Of a stretch of 58,159 bases of DNA, positions 1 to 6,801 are shown piece by piece. The DNA is from Streptomyces flaveus (GTDB lineage Bacteria > Actinomycetota > Actinomycetes > Streptomycetales > Streptomycetaceae). The stretch's first letter is position 1. Each line of letters opens with the position of its first letter. The notes under the pieces are model-generated. The model was not told the origin of the DNA. It saw only the letters and a program-made list of their open reading frames with translations, and searched no databases. The translations under genes were made by a program, and so were the position numbers. The DNA lies in NCBI RefSeq assembly GCF_014647675.1, contig NZ_BMPQ01000010.1, positions 1 to 58,159 on the forward strand. Reading direction: 5' to 3'.

Positions 1-640
1 CCAGATCCGCCGCACTCTCGCCCAGGCGAACCGCGCCGCCTTCCTCCCCGACCTCGCCATGTCCCTCAACAATCTCTCCAACCGGCAGGGCGACGCCGGG
101 GATCGTGAGGCGGCACTCGTCTCCATCACCGAAGCCGTCGAGTTCTACCGCACTCTCGCCCAGGCGAACCGCGCCGCCTTCCTCCCCGACCTCGCCATGT
201 CCCTCAACAATCTCTCCAACCAGCAGAGCGAGGTAGGCGACCGTGAGGCGGCGCTCACTTCCATCACCGAAGCCGTCGAGCTCTACCGCACTCTCGCCCA
301 GGCGAACCGCGCCGCCTTCCTCCCCGACCTCGCCATGTCCCTCAACAATCTCTCCAACCAGCAGAGCGGCGCTGGGGACCGTGAGGCGGCGCTCACTTCC
401 ATCACCGAAGCCGTCCAGATCCGCCGCACTCTCGCCCAGGCGAACCGCGCCGCCTTCCTCCCCGACCTCGCTTCCTCCCTCAACAATCTCTCCAACCGGC
501 AGAGTGGCGCCGGGGATCGTGAGGCGGCGCTCGTCTCCATCACCGAAGCCGTCGAGCTCTACCGCACTCTCGCCCAGGCGAACCCCGCCGCCTTCCTCCC
601 CGACCTCGCCATGTCCCTCAACAACCTCTCCAACCAGCAG
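1..640 (+). repeat. Tandem 138-bp coding repeats (46 aa each)
   Basis: Unit boundaries fall at 59, 197, 335, 473 and 611, exactly 138 bp apart, with a further partial copy before 59. Long blocks such as the part encoding RTLAQANRAAFLPDL are identical at DNA level in most copies. Variation is concentrated at the residues following LSN and at AVE(F/L)Y versus AVQIR. DNA-level identity of this kind implies recent expansion or gene conversion. Confidence 0.9.
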
Positions 641-1792
641 AGCGAGCGTCAGCACCTTGACGATGCATTGCGCACCTACGACCAAGTGATCTCGGACCTC
701 CCCTCCGGCCCCCAAGCCGAACTGCTCGTCTCGCGCGCACGGTGGCGCCACCTCCACGACGATCACGCCGGTGCGGCGGCAGATCTCCTCTCCGCCGCGC
801 GACGCGCGGATGAAACCACCGACTCCAGCTGGGCCGGGCGTTCCCGCCGTGCCGTCCGCGAACTCGCCGAAGAACTGGGCCGACACGTACTGGCGCGGCA
901 ATCGCTGAAACCAACCCTCCCTGGCCTGCCCGCCTGGTCGAAGGACGAACTCCCGCCCGAGGCCATCGACCGTTTCAACGGCTGGCTCTCCGCACGTAGT
1001 TGGCCTGAGCGGGAAACGTTCATCCAGCAGGCCTATCCACTCCTCGCGGCGCCGGAAGGCCGAGCTGTTCTCGCCCTCACCCGTGCGCTGTACCCGGAAG
1101 CCACCGGTCTCAGCACACTCGCAGCCGTACTCGACGCCGCGCACGAACGAGGCCTTGACCAGGTACTGGAAGAACTCCGTGAGACCAACGCCAGGTCCAA
1201 TCTGGTCGACGAGTGGCTCGCCACCCGCACCTGGCCGGAGGACCTGGAATTCCTCAGCCGCCATCCCCGACTGACCGACGACCCCCTCGTACGGGAGCTG
1301 CTCACCTCACAGTGGGACGACCCGGCGTCACGCCAGCACCTGGGCATTCTCCAACTCACCGGCCGCATTCCCGCACCAGACATCTACGACGCGATCACCG
1401 ATCCCACAACGGCGATCGACACAGCCATGGAGTTCGTCGCGCAGGGACGCCCGGACGCACTCCTCCCGCTCTTCCTCGCATCCCCAGCCCTCACGAAGAT
1501 TCCGTTCGTCACTCCGTACCTGTTCGCCGTACACACCGTGTTCTCCACGGCAGCAGCCGCCGAGTCACCACAACCCGAGGCAACCCCCGACGCCAACGCC
1601 CCGTCCCCCACCGACCTCATCGAGCAAGCAGCGGCACAAGGCTCCGAAGTACAGCGAGGTGCCGGCGCAGCCCGTCTCCGCCGACTTGCCCAGCACCGCC
1701 CCAATCACGCGCTAACGCTGCTCCAGTTGGCCGCCGCCCTCACCGCAGCCGCGCCGGCCCCGCAAAGCGAAACCGCCTCCGATGTCGGATGA
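2..1792 (+). CDS. TPR-repeat protein, 5'-truncated by the window edge
   Basis: The reading frame is already open at base 2, so the true start lies upstream. The visible N-terminal part is a tandem array of 46-residue units of the type SLNNLSN..GDREAAL..I.EAV..YRTLAQ, ending about residue 210; this is the TPR_10/TPR_12-like style common in Streptomyces. The remaining ~370 residues are predicted helical, with W/R-rich repeats such as LSARSWPERE and LATRTWPEDLEF, and no catalytic motif I recognise. The stop overlaps the next gene by 11 bp, so the two are probably translated together. TPR arrays next to CHAT proteins usually act as sensor or scaffold; that role here is inference. Confidence 0.85.
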   Translation, partial: QIRRTLAQANRAAFLPDLAMSLNNLSNRQGDAGDREAALVSITEAVEFYRTLAQANRAAFLPDLAMSLNNLSNQQSEVGDREAALTSITEAVELYRTLAQANRAAFLPDLAMSLNNLSNQQSGAGDREAALTSITEAVQIRRTLAQANRAAFLPDLASSLNNLSNRQSGAGDREAALVSITEAVELYRTLAQANPAAFLPDLAMSLNNLSNQQSERQHLDDALRTYDQVISDLPSGPQAELLVSRARWRHLHDDHAGAAADLLSAARRADETTDSSWAGRSRRAVRELAEELGRHVLARQSLKPTLPGLPAWSKDELPPEAIDRFNGWLSARSWPERETFIQQAYPLLAAPEGRAVLALTRALYPEATGLSTLAAVLDAAHERGLDQVLEELRETNARSNLVDEWLATRTWPEDLEFLSRHPRLTDDPLVRELLTSQWDDPASRQHLGILQLTGRIPAPDIYDAITDPTTAIDTAMEFVAQGRPDALLPLFLASPALTKIPFVTPYLFAVHTVFSTAAAAESPQPEATPDANAPSPTDLIEQAAAQGSEVQRGAGAARLRRLAQHRPNHALTLLQLAAALTAAAPAPQSETASDVG

Positions 1793-2810
1793 GGAACGGC
1801 TCCCGTCCTCCGGGTCACCGCGCAAACTCACGGTGGAAGAGATCACGTACCTCAGCAACATGGGCCGGCTCTTCCACTCGGCACCCGGCTACCGAGCCAT
1901 GCAAGACGCTCTCGACGCGGCCATCAAAGTCGTCCGGCGGCACCACGCCGACGGCGTGGCCTGGCCGGACATCACCCGTGCTCTCCGCATCCCGCAGGAA
2001 GAACTCCTGCACCGCATGCGAGAGATGACCGACAAACCGCTCCCGGCGCCTCCACCGCCCACCGCACCGACCAGAATCGGCGACCGCCTGCCCCGGGACC
2101 CGCTGCACCCTCCGACCAGTCGCCCGCGACCGCCCCCGTCAGAATTGATGAACCAGACGTGGTCCGCCTCGATCTCCGCCCACTCGTCGCAGAACTCGGC
2201 GTTCTCCGCCGACATCCCCCCGCAGGGCCACGACGCGGGAGTCCTCTCCTCAGCGGGCGCCGCCCCGCGCGTGCTGTTCGTCTCCGGCGATCCACGCCCT
2301 GGACGCAACGACTTCGGCCCCGAGGCCGCATGCATCCGGCAGGCCGTCGCCGCGAGTTACATGCGACTGACCGAGATGGCATCGGTCGGACTCGCCGAGA
2401 TCTGTCCCGCCCTGGACGTATACAGCCCGACGGTCCTGCACATCGCGGCACACAGCTCCTTCGGCGGAATCCACCTCACTCAGGAGGGCGGAAACCTCTG
2501 CATCGCGTACGAGACCTTGTGCGCGGAGATCTCCCGTGTCCGCCGCCCGCCCCGCCTCGCTGTTCTCAACTTCTGCGGCTCCACCGCGCTCGCCGACGAG
2601 ATCGCGCTGACTGTGACAACGGTCATCAGCTGGCCTCATTCCGTGGACGACCAGCAGGCCCGGACTTTCACCAGGCAGCTGTACCAATCGCTGACCATCC
2701 GGCGCTCCGTAGGTGACAGCTGCAAGGACGCGGAAGCCGAACTGACGGGCCCACATCCAGATCTCCCGCTGCCTGTACTCCATGGCGATGCGGCAGCCCA
2801 CATCTTCTGA
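1782..2810 (+). CDS. CHAT/caspase-like domain protein
   Basis: A 342-aa protein. Residues 15-82 form a small helical domain (EEITYLSNMGRLFHSAPGY...) of unknown type. Residues 85-160 are a Pro/Ser-rich linker. The C-terminal domain starts at RVLFVSGDPRP (163). It shows the two hallmarks of a CHAT/caspase-fold peptidase: VLHIAAHSSFGGIHL with candidate catalytic His224, and AVLNFCGS with candidate nucleophile Cys265. The start ATG lies inside the last codons of the TPR gene, so translational coupling is likely. The domain is shorter than usual CHAT domains, so protease activity is inferred. The pair could be a conflict or regulated-proteolysis module, with the TPR protein sensing and the CHAT protein cutting. 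Confidence 0.7.
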   Translation: MSDEERLPSSGSPRKLTVEEITYLSNMGRLFHSAPGYRAMQDALDAAIKVVRRHHADGVAWPDITRALRIPQEELLHRMREMTDKPLPAPPPPTAPTRIGDRLPRDPLHPPTSRPRPPPSELMNQTWSASISAHSSQNSAFSADIPPQGHDAGVLSSAGAAPRVLFVSGDPRPGRNDFGPEAACIRQAVAASYMRLTEMASVGLAEICPALDVYSPTVLHIAAHSSFGGIHLTQEGGNLCIAYETLCAEISRVRRPPRLAVLNFCGSTALADEIALTVTTVISWPHSVDDQQARTFTRQLYQSLTIRRSVGDSCKDAEAELTGPHPDLPLPVLHGDAAAHIF

Positions 2811-2950
2811 ACCACTTGGTCCGAGGCCGGATCCAACAGAGCGGTCGCTCACGCTCCCGCACCTCAGCGTGGCCGATGCCATCAACGGCCGGCCAGGGAT
2901 CATTCAGAACGCCGATCGGCTCACCGCGCCGGCCTCAACTGAGGGGCCCT

Positions 2951-3067
2951 GGCGTCGCTGCGTTCGACGATCTGCAGGGTGAGATGGAGCCTCTCCTTCG
3001 CCCAGTTGACGAGGCGGCCGGCGTAACCGTCGTCGGCCCACACCGAAGTGATCTTCCGGAACCGCCT
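2951..3067 (-). pseudogene. IS5-family transposase remnant
   Basis: Reading the minus strand from about 3067 gives RRFRKITSVWADDGYAGRLV followed by a WAK...LQIVERSD-like stretch. This matches the conserved part of IS5/IS4-type DDE transposases around the second catalytic Asp (typical pattern W.D.GY.G.LV.WA...L...VE.V.R). Nothing of the rest of the transposase can be recognised, so it is a short decayed fragment marking an old insertion. Confidence 0.55.
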
Positions 3068-3128
3068 CCGCCAAGTGGTGCAGCGACTGACGGGTCGTTC
3101 CATACCGCTCCGCGACTTCGCCACGGCC

Positions 3129-3168
3129 GTAGAGGCTCCGCTCCGGAGGATCGGTGCGGAGCCTCTAC
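3129..3168. repeat. Inverted repeat, 12-bp perfect arms
   Basis: GTAGAGGCTCCG at 3129-3140 is the exact reverse complement of CGGAGCCTCTAC at 3157-3168, with a 16-nt loop that itself begins with the palindrome CTCCGGAG. It may be an insertion-sequence end or a terminator. No T-run follows. Confidence 0.6.
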
Positions 3169-3204
3169 GCATCGGAAGGAGGATCCGCTGCGGGTGCGTG
3201 CGAG
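3162..3204. repeat. 43-bp dispersed repeat, copy 1
   Basis: The block beginning CCTCTACGC and containing ATCCGCTGCGGG is repeated at 11728-11770 with 36 of 43 positions identical by eye. In this copy it overlaps the right arm of the 3129-3168 hairpin. Its identity is unknown; an insertion-sequence end or decayed attachment site are possibilities. Confidence 0.5.
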
Positions 3205-3538
3205 TCCCCTCCGCACGACCAGCACTCGGGGGACCACGGCCCAACATCCCTGTCCACAGCCGTGATCAGCCCGGCGCGGGCCCAACAACTTGCACCGGGC
3301 CGGGGCATCATGCGCCTTGACAGCCCCAGCCCTCATGGGTGCATAGACGTGTTAGCCCACCGCCGAGGCAAGCCGCCGCAAGTGGCCTGTGCGAGCGGTT
3401 GGACGCTGAATTCGGGACGCTGGCAGGACGCAGGTAATCGGAAGTGGCTGCCTGGGGCCATCGCCTACGCCGTCTGGGGCAGGAGTCAGGGACGGGGCCG
3501 AGCCGTCGCCCCGGCCCTGTTTCCCGGACGTACGGCGG

Positions 3539-4483
3539 TCATTGCCTGCGGCGGGCAGGGGGCAGAGGAACCGGAGCGACGCCCTCGACGACGGTGTTGC
3601 TGAGGGTTCCGATGCCCTCGACCGTCATGGTGACGGTGTCCCCGGGGATGAGTGGTGAGGGCTCCAAGGCGCCGTTGTGGCCCCAGAGTTCGGCCAGGCA
3701 GCCGCCGTTGCCGCAGGTGCCGGAGCCGAGGACGTCGCCGGGGCGGATCCATGTGCCGCGGGAGGCGTACGCCGCCATCTCCTCGAACGTCCAGGCCATG
3801 TTGGCCAGCCTGTCCCGCCCGATCGTCTCGCCGTTGACCTGGACGGTGAGGGCCAGGTCGAGGAAGCCTTCCGCATTGCGGTGGGGCTCGAGTTCGTCGG
3901 CGGTGACCAGCCAGGGGCCGAGGGTGGTGGCGGTGTCCTTGCCCTTGGCGGGGCCGAGTTTGACCCTCATCTCGCGGCCCTGGAGGTCGCGGGCGGACCA
4001 GTCGTTGAGGATCGTGTAGCCGATGATGTGCTCGCGAGCCTGCTCGGGCGTCAGGTCCCGGCCGGCCTTGCCGATGACGGCGGCCACCTCGAGTTCGAAG
4101 TCGAAGCGGAGGCAGCCGGGTGGCACGGGTACGTCTTCGAGGGCGCCGATCGTCGCGTACGGGTTGGTGAAATAGAACGCTGGCGCCGCGTACCACTCCT
4201 CGGGGACGGTGTCACCGTATCCCCGGGCGACACCCGCGACATGGCTCTCGAAGGTCATGTAGTCGCGGACGGTCGGCGGCTGGAGCGGCGGCAGCAGCCC
4301 GACGTCGGCCAGGGGCACCGGCAGCGAGCCGGTCAGCGCGCGTTCTCCCGCCCTATGCAGGGACTCCTCGCCCTCCACGATCAGGTCCAGCAGCACGGCG
4401 GGGTACTGGAAGGGGTGGACATGGTCATCGGCGACGACTCCCGCCTGCCGCTTCCCGTCGTGCACGAAGGTCGCGAACTTCAC
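3539..4483 (-). CDS. Fumarylacetoacetate hydrolase (FAH) family protein
   Basis: A 314-aa enzyme of the FAH superfamily, which hydrolyses C-C bonds of 1,3-diketones or isomerises/decarboxylates ring-cleavage products using Mg2+/Mn2+. It has the typical N-terminal lobe (VKFATFVHDGKR) and a C-terminal FAH domain with RDYMTFESHV, the metal-ligand region DFELEVAAVIG, and the family signature GYTILNDWSARDLQ. I chose the GTG at 4483 because AGGAG lies 8 nt upstream and the family N-terminus begins there; an in-frame ATG at 4546 is possible. It is the last gene of a three-gene operon with a metallo-hydrolase. The likely job is late-stage catabolism of an aromatic or diketone substrate; the actual substrate cannot be read. 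Confidence 0.85.
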   Translation of the reverse strand: MKFATFVHDGKRQAGVVADDHVHPFQYPAVLLDLIVEGEESLHRAGERALTGSLPVPLADVGLLPPLQPPTVRDYMTFESHVAGVARGYGDTVPEEWYAAPAFYFTNPYATIGALEDVPVPPGCLRFDFELEVAAVIGKAGRDLTPEQAREHIIGYTILNDWSARDLQGREMRVKLGPAKGKDTATTLGPWLVTADELEPHRNAEGFLDLALTVQVNGETIGRDRLANMAWTFEEMAAYASRGTWIRPGDVLGSGTCGNGGCLAELWGHNGALEPSPLIPGDTVTMTVEGIGTLSNTVVEGVAPVPLPPARRRQ

Positions 4484-4629
4484 GCCGCGCTCTCCTCTGT
4501 CTCGGTCGGGGCGGGGTGGATCCAGGCGGGGCGGGTCGCCAGGCATCCGGCGATGACGGTGCCGGTGTGCCGGGTGGACGGGCGGCCGGAAGGGACGGCG
4601 GGTGCGCCGTGGACGGTGCTGGTGACCAT
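4480..4629 (-). CDS. Small 49-aa protein coupled to the FAH gene
   Basis: The ORF runs from an ATG at 4629 (MVTSTVHGAPAVPSGRPS...) to a TGA overlapping the GTG start of the FAH gene as GTGA. An excellent AAGGAG ribosome site stands 6 nt upstream of the ATG, and spacing to the upstream metallo-hydrolase gene fits an operon. The product is rich in Pro, Thr and Ala, has one Cys and one Trp, and resembles no family I know. Its clean RBS and stop-start overlap suggest either a real small protein or a translational coupler. Confidence 0.5.
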   Translation of the reverse strand: MVTSTVHGAPAVPSGRPSTRHTGTVIAGCLATRPAWIHPAPTETEESAA

Positions 4630-4701
4630 GTCTTCTCCTTGGCGGGTTCGGGGGAGACCGAGGCGATACGGCCAGGCAATGGACCCCGGGCCTGATGCGG
4701 C

Positions 4702-5649
4702 TCAGAGGCCGGGGCAGGGGCAGGCGAGGTCGGCCATGCGGCCGAAGAGCCGGGGGCCGTCGAGCGGGGGTAGCGAGGGGTCGAGTTCGCGGTAGACGGT
4801 GTGCACGTTGACGGCGAGGCGTTCGCTCTCGTCGAGGTCGGCGAAGCGTCCGAGGCTGATGTCGCGTCCGGCTGCCTCGGCGGGCATTCCCGCGCTGAAG
4901 CGGGCGGTGGCCTGTTCGTGGACGTATGACAGATAGTCACGGACGGTGCGGACCGCCTCCTTCGTGGTGACCGGGCCGTGGCCGGGCACGATGATGTCCA
5001 TGTCGAGGCTGAGGAGCAGGTCGCAGGCGGTGAGCCAGTTGGCGAACGGACCGTGCCATATGACGGGTGTGGAGCCGGCGAACACGATGTCTCCGGTGTA
5101 GACGGTCCGGGCACGCGGGACATGGACGATCGTGTCCCCGGCGCTGTGTGCGGGGCCCACGTCGATCAGACGGACCTCCGTCCCGCCGATGTCCAGGACC
5201 GTCTCGCCGTCGAACACCCGGTGCGGAAGCACGGGCTGGACGCCGGAGTAGTCGAAGCGGCCGAAGATCCGGCGGGCGAACCGTCCCGCGGCGGTGTCCG
5301 CGCTGGTCAGTGCCCGCATCTCGGCCGGGCCCACCTGCCGCATGTCGGTCAGTGAGCCACGGGCCGCGATGATCTCGGCGTGGGCCACGAGCTGGTTGCC
5401 GAACCAGTGGTCGCCGTTGCCATGGGTGTTGACCACGGTCGAGACGGGCGCGGCGTCGGTCACCGGCGCCAGCCCGTCGAGCAGGGCCCGGGTGAGGTGC
5501 AGGTCGTAGAGGGTGTCGACGAGCAGGGACTCGCCCCGGCCGGTGACCAGCCCGGCGTTGCTCATACCCCATCCGGCCGTATCCGGTACCCACGCATGAC
5601 AGCCATGGCCGAGGTCGATCCGGCCGGCTGGGGAAAGCACGGAAGCCAC
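4702..5649 (-). CDS. MBL-fold metallo-hydrolase
   Basis: A 315-aa metallo-beta-lactamase-fold hydrolase. Motifs in order are SLLVDTLYD (43-50), the metal-binding loop NTHGNGDHWFGN (74-85), GPAHSAGD (around 166-173), VYTGDIVF and IVPGHGP (around 225). The canonical HxHxDH loop reads H-G-N-G-D-H, so the second metal-ligand His is Asn; this variant occurs in some MBL subfamilies and may mean altered metal occupancy. First gene of an operon with the 49-aa ORF and the FAH hydrolase. The promoter at 5728-5756 reads into it and a palindromic operator lies at the start-site region. The substrate is unknown; an ester or lactone in the same pathway as the FAH enzyme is a reasonable guess. Confidence 0.85.
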   Translation of the reverse strand: MASVLSPAGRIDLGHGCHAWVPDTAGWGMSNAGLVTGRGESLLVDTLYDLHLTRALLDGLAPVTDAAPVSTVVNTHGNGDHWFGNQLVAHAEIIAARGSLTDMRQVGPAEMRALTSADTAAGRFARRIFGRFDYSGVQPVLPHRVFDGETVLDIGGTEVRLIDVGPAHSAGDTIVHVPRARTVYTGDIVFAGSTPVIWHGPFANWLTACDLLLSLDMDIIVPGHGPVTTKEAVRTVRDYLSYVHEQATARFSAGMPAEAAGRDISLGRFADLDESERLAVNVHTVYRELDPSLPPLDGPRLFGRMADLACPCPGL

Positions 5650-5699
5650 GCTGCCTCCTGTCCACGTCCCGAAGCAGCAAATCGAGACTGAGATCTATA

Positions 5700-5717
5700 A
5701 ATGGACTTGAGTCCATT
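5700..5717. promoter_or_regulatory. Palindromic operator O1 (TetR site candidate)
   Basis: AATGGACTTGAGTCCATT consists of perfect 8-bp arms around a TG centre. It lies just downstream of the predicted MBL-operon promoter and 71 bp before the TetR start codon. The core TGGACTTGAGTCCA recurs at 6586-6603 in front of the ABC importer, so it is probably the site bound by the TetR encoded at 5788. Confidence 0.75.
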
Positions 5718-5727
5718 CATGGGGCGT

Positions 5728-5756
5728 AATCTAAAGAGGTGGCTCGGGGAGGTCAA
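5728..5756 (-). promoter_or_regulatory. Predicted promoter of the MBL-FAH operon
   Basis: On the minus strand a -35 TTGACC (5756-5751) and a -10 TAGATT (5733-5728) are 17 bp apart, a good match to the housekeeping sigma consensus. Transcription would begin near 5721, with operator O1 covering the first transcribed bases, an arrangement suited to repression. Confidence 0.6.
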
Positions 5757-5787
5757 TACCTGCGTATGCCTGTGCTGTACTGGGCCC

Positions 5788-6420
5788 ATGACGATCTCTG
5801 AGGCGGGAGGCGCACCCGCACAGGGCGCCCCGCCCCTCGGGCGCCGCGAGCGGAAGCGACAGCAGGTGCGCGACCAGCTCTACGGCGCCGCGGTGGGGCT
5901 GTTCGTCGCCCAGGGATACGAGGCGACGACCATGGAGCAGATCGCCGAGTCCGCCGACGTCGCCCGGGCCACCGTCTTCAACCACTTCTCACAGAAGGTC
6001 GGCTTTCTGGAGGAGTGGGGTGTCCGCCGCCGGGCTCGGGTCGCGGCCATCCTCGGCCAGGAGCACGCCGAGGACCTGCCGGTCGGCGACCGGCTGCGCC
6101 GCTACCTGGGGGAGATGGCTGACCTCAACGTCGCCTCCCGTGCGGAGACCACTGTCCTGATGGATGCCTCCGCACGCTTCGGCCGCCTGCTGCAGGACCC
6201 CTCCCTGGAAACCGAACTCGCGAAGATCGTCGAGGAGGGGCGGGAGCGCGGAGAGATCCGGTCGCAGGTCGATCCCGACCAGGCCGGCGCCCTGCTCGCG
6301 TCCTGCTACTTCTCCTCGGTCCTGCGCTGGATCCGCGAGGAGCCGCCGCCGTTCGACCTGCCCGGCCGCCTCGATGGGGCGCTCGACATCATCCTGCTGG
6401 GCATCCTCGCGCATCCGTGA
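5788..6420 (+). CDS. TetR-family transcriptional regulator (divergent from MBL operon)
   Basis: A 210-aa TetR regulator. The N-terminal helix-turn-helix spans roughly residues 20-65 (RDQLYGAAVGLFVAQGYEAT, MEQIAESADVARATVFNHF). The C-terminal half is the helical ligand-binding and dimerisation domain. The ATG at 5788 places the HTH where the family expects it; an in-frame start at 5701 would put operator O1 inside the coding sequence and is unlikely. Divergence from the hydrolase operon and the shared operator at 5700 and 6586 suggest it represses its own region, the hydrolases and the importer until a substrate is present. The ligand is unknown. Confidence 0.88.
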   Translation: MTISEAGGAPAQGAPPLGRRERKRQQVRDQLYGAAVGLFVAQGYEATTMEQIAESADVARATVFNHFSQKVGFLEEWGVRRRARVAAILGQEHAEDLPVGDRLRRYLGEMADLNVASRAETTVLMDASARFGRLLQDPSLETELAKIVEEGRERGEIRSQVDPDQAGALLASCYFSSVLRWIREEPPPFDLPGRLDGALDIILLGILAHP

Positions 6421-6585
6421 CCGGCGCGGAGGGGTGGGGGGCGCCGCTGAGGCGCCATGGCGGCTGACCCACAGGTGGTGCGGTCGTCGGTGTCCCGCCG
6501 ATGACGGGCGGCGGCCTCGCCCGGTTCGTGGCTGGCCCTGCGGCACGTCCGTCTCGTCCTGGAAATCAGCAGACTTGAGAGCAGA

Positions 6586-6603
6586 CTTGGACTTGAGTCC
6601 AAG
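6586..6603. promoter_or_regulatory. Palindromic operator O2
   Basis: CTTGGACTTGAGTCCAAG has perfect 8-bp arms and the same TG centre and 14-bp core as operator O1 at 5700. It sits 17 bp upstream of the -35 box of the importer promoter, so the TetR at 5788 could control the importer as well. Confidence 0.75.
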
Positions 6604-6620
6604 AATCTTGGCTTGAAGTG

Positions 6621-6649
6621 TTGACCCCCATCTGGTCGCGGCTTATGTT
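6621..6649 (+). promoter_or_regulatory. Predicted promoter of the ABC importer operon
   Basis: A -35 TTGACC (6621-6626) and -10 TATGTT (6644-6649) with 17-bp spacing point toward the substrate-binding protein gene. The same TTGACC/17-bp layout is used for the divergent MBL operon. Confidence 0.6.
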
Positions 6650-6801
6650 CAACCCGTCGATCGGGCTGCAAGCCGCAAAAGCCCGCAAACCGACTCTTCC
6701 TGCATCGTTTTCGTGCACACGGGGTCTCCTCCGGGCGCGTGTGCGTCTTTCCCCCGTGCCTCTTCCCCGTGCCGTTCCCGCTCCGTATCCGGGAGGTTCC
6801 C

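Larger units (their letters stand above)
2811..3538. other. 728-bp stretch with no intact gene
   Basis: No ORF here has a ribosome site, sensible length or recognisable domain. It holds an IS5-type transposase scrap (about 2951-3067, minus strand), a strong hairpin at 3129-3168 and a 43-bp block at 3162-3204 that recurs at 11728-11770. Otherwise I see nothing. Confidence 0.6.
6421..6801 (+). other. Intergenic regulatory region before the ABC importer
   Basis: 381 bp without a gene. It contains operator O2 (6586-6603) and a good promoter (6621-6649). The rest is G/C-rich leader with a ribosome site GGGAGG just before the GTG start at 6802. Confidence 0.6.

Noticed and set aside
243..2028. Several long overlapping ORFs on both strands across the TPR and CHAT genes
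   Set aside because: Arg/Pro/Ser-rich shadows of the high-GC coding frames with no ribosome site or domain.
2816..3603. ORFs of 90-150 codons in the region after the CHAT gene
   Set aside because: Biased composition, no start signals and no recognisable family; only the transposase scrap is credible.
5701..5787. N-terminal extension of the TetR gene to an ATG at 5701
   Set aside because: Would place the palindromic operator in the coding sequence and add Cys-rich residues not typical of TetR; 5788 fits the family.
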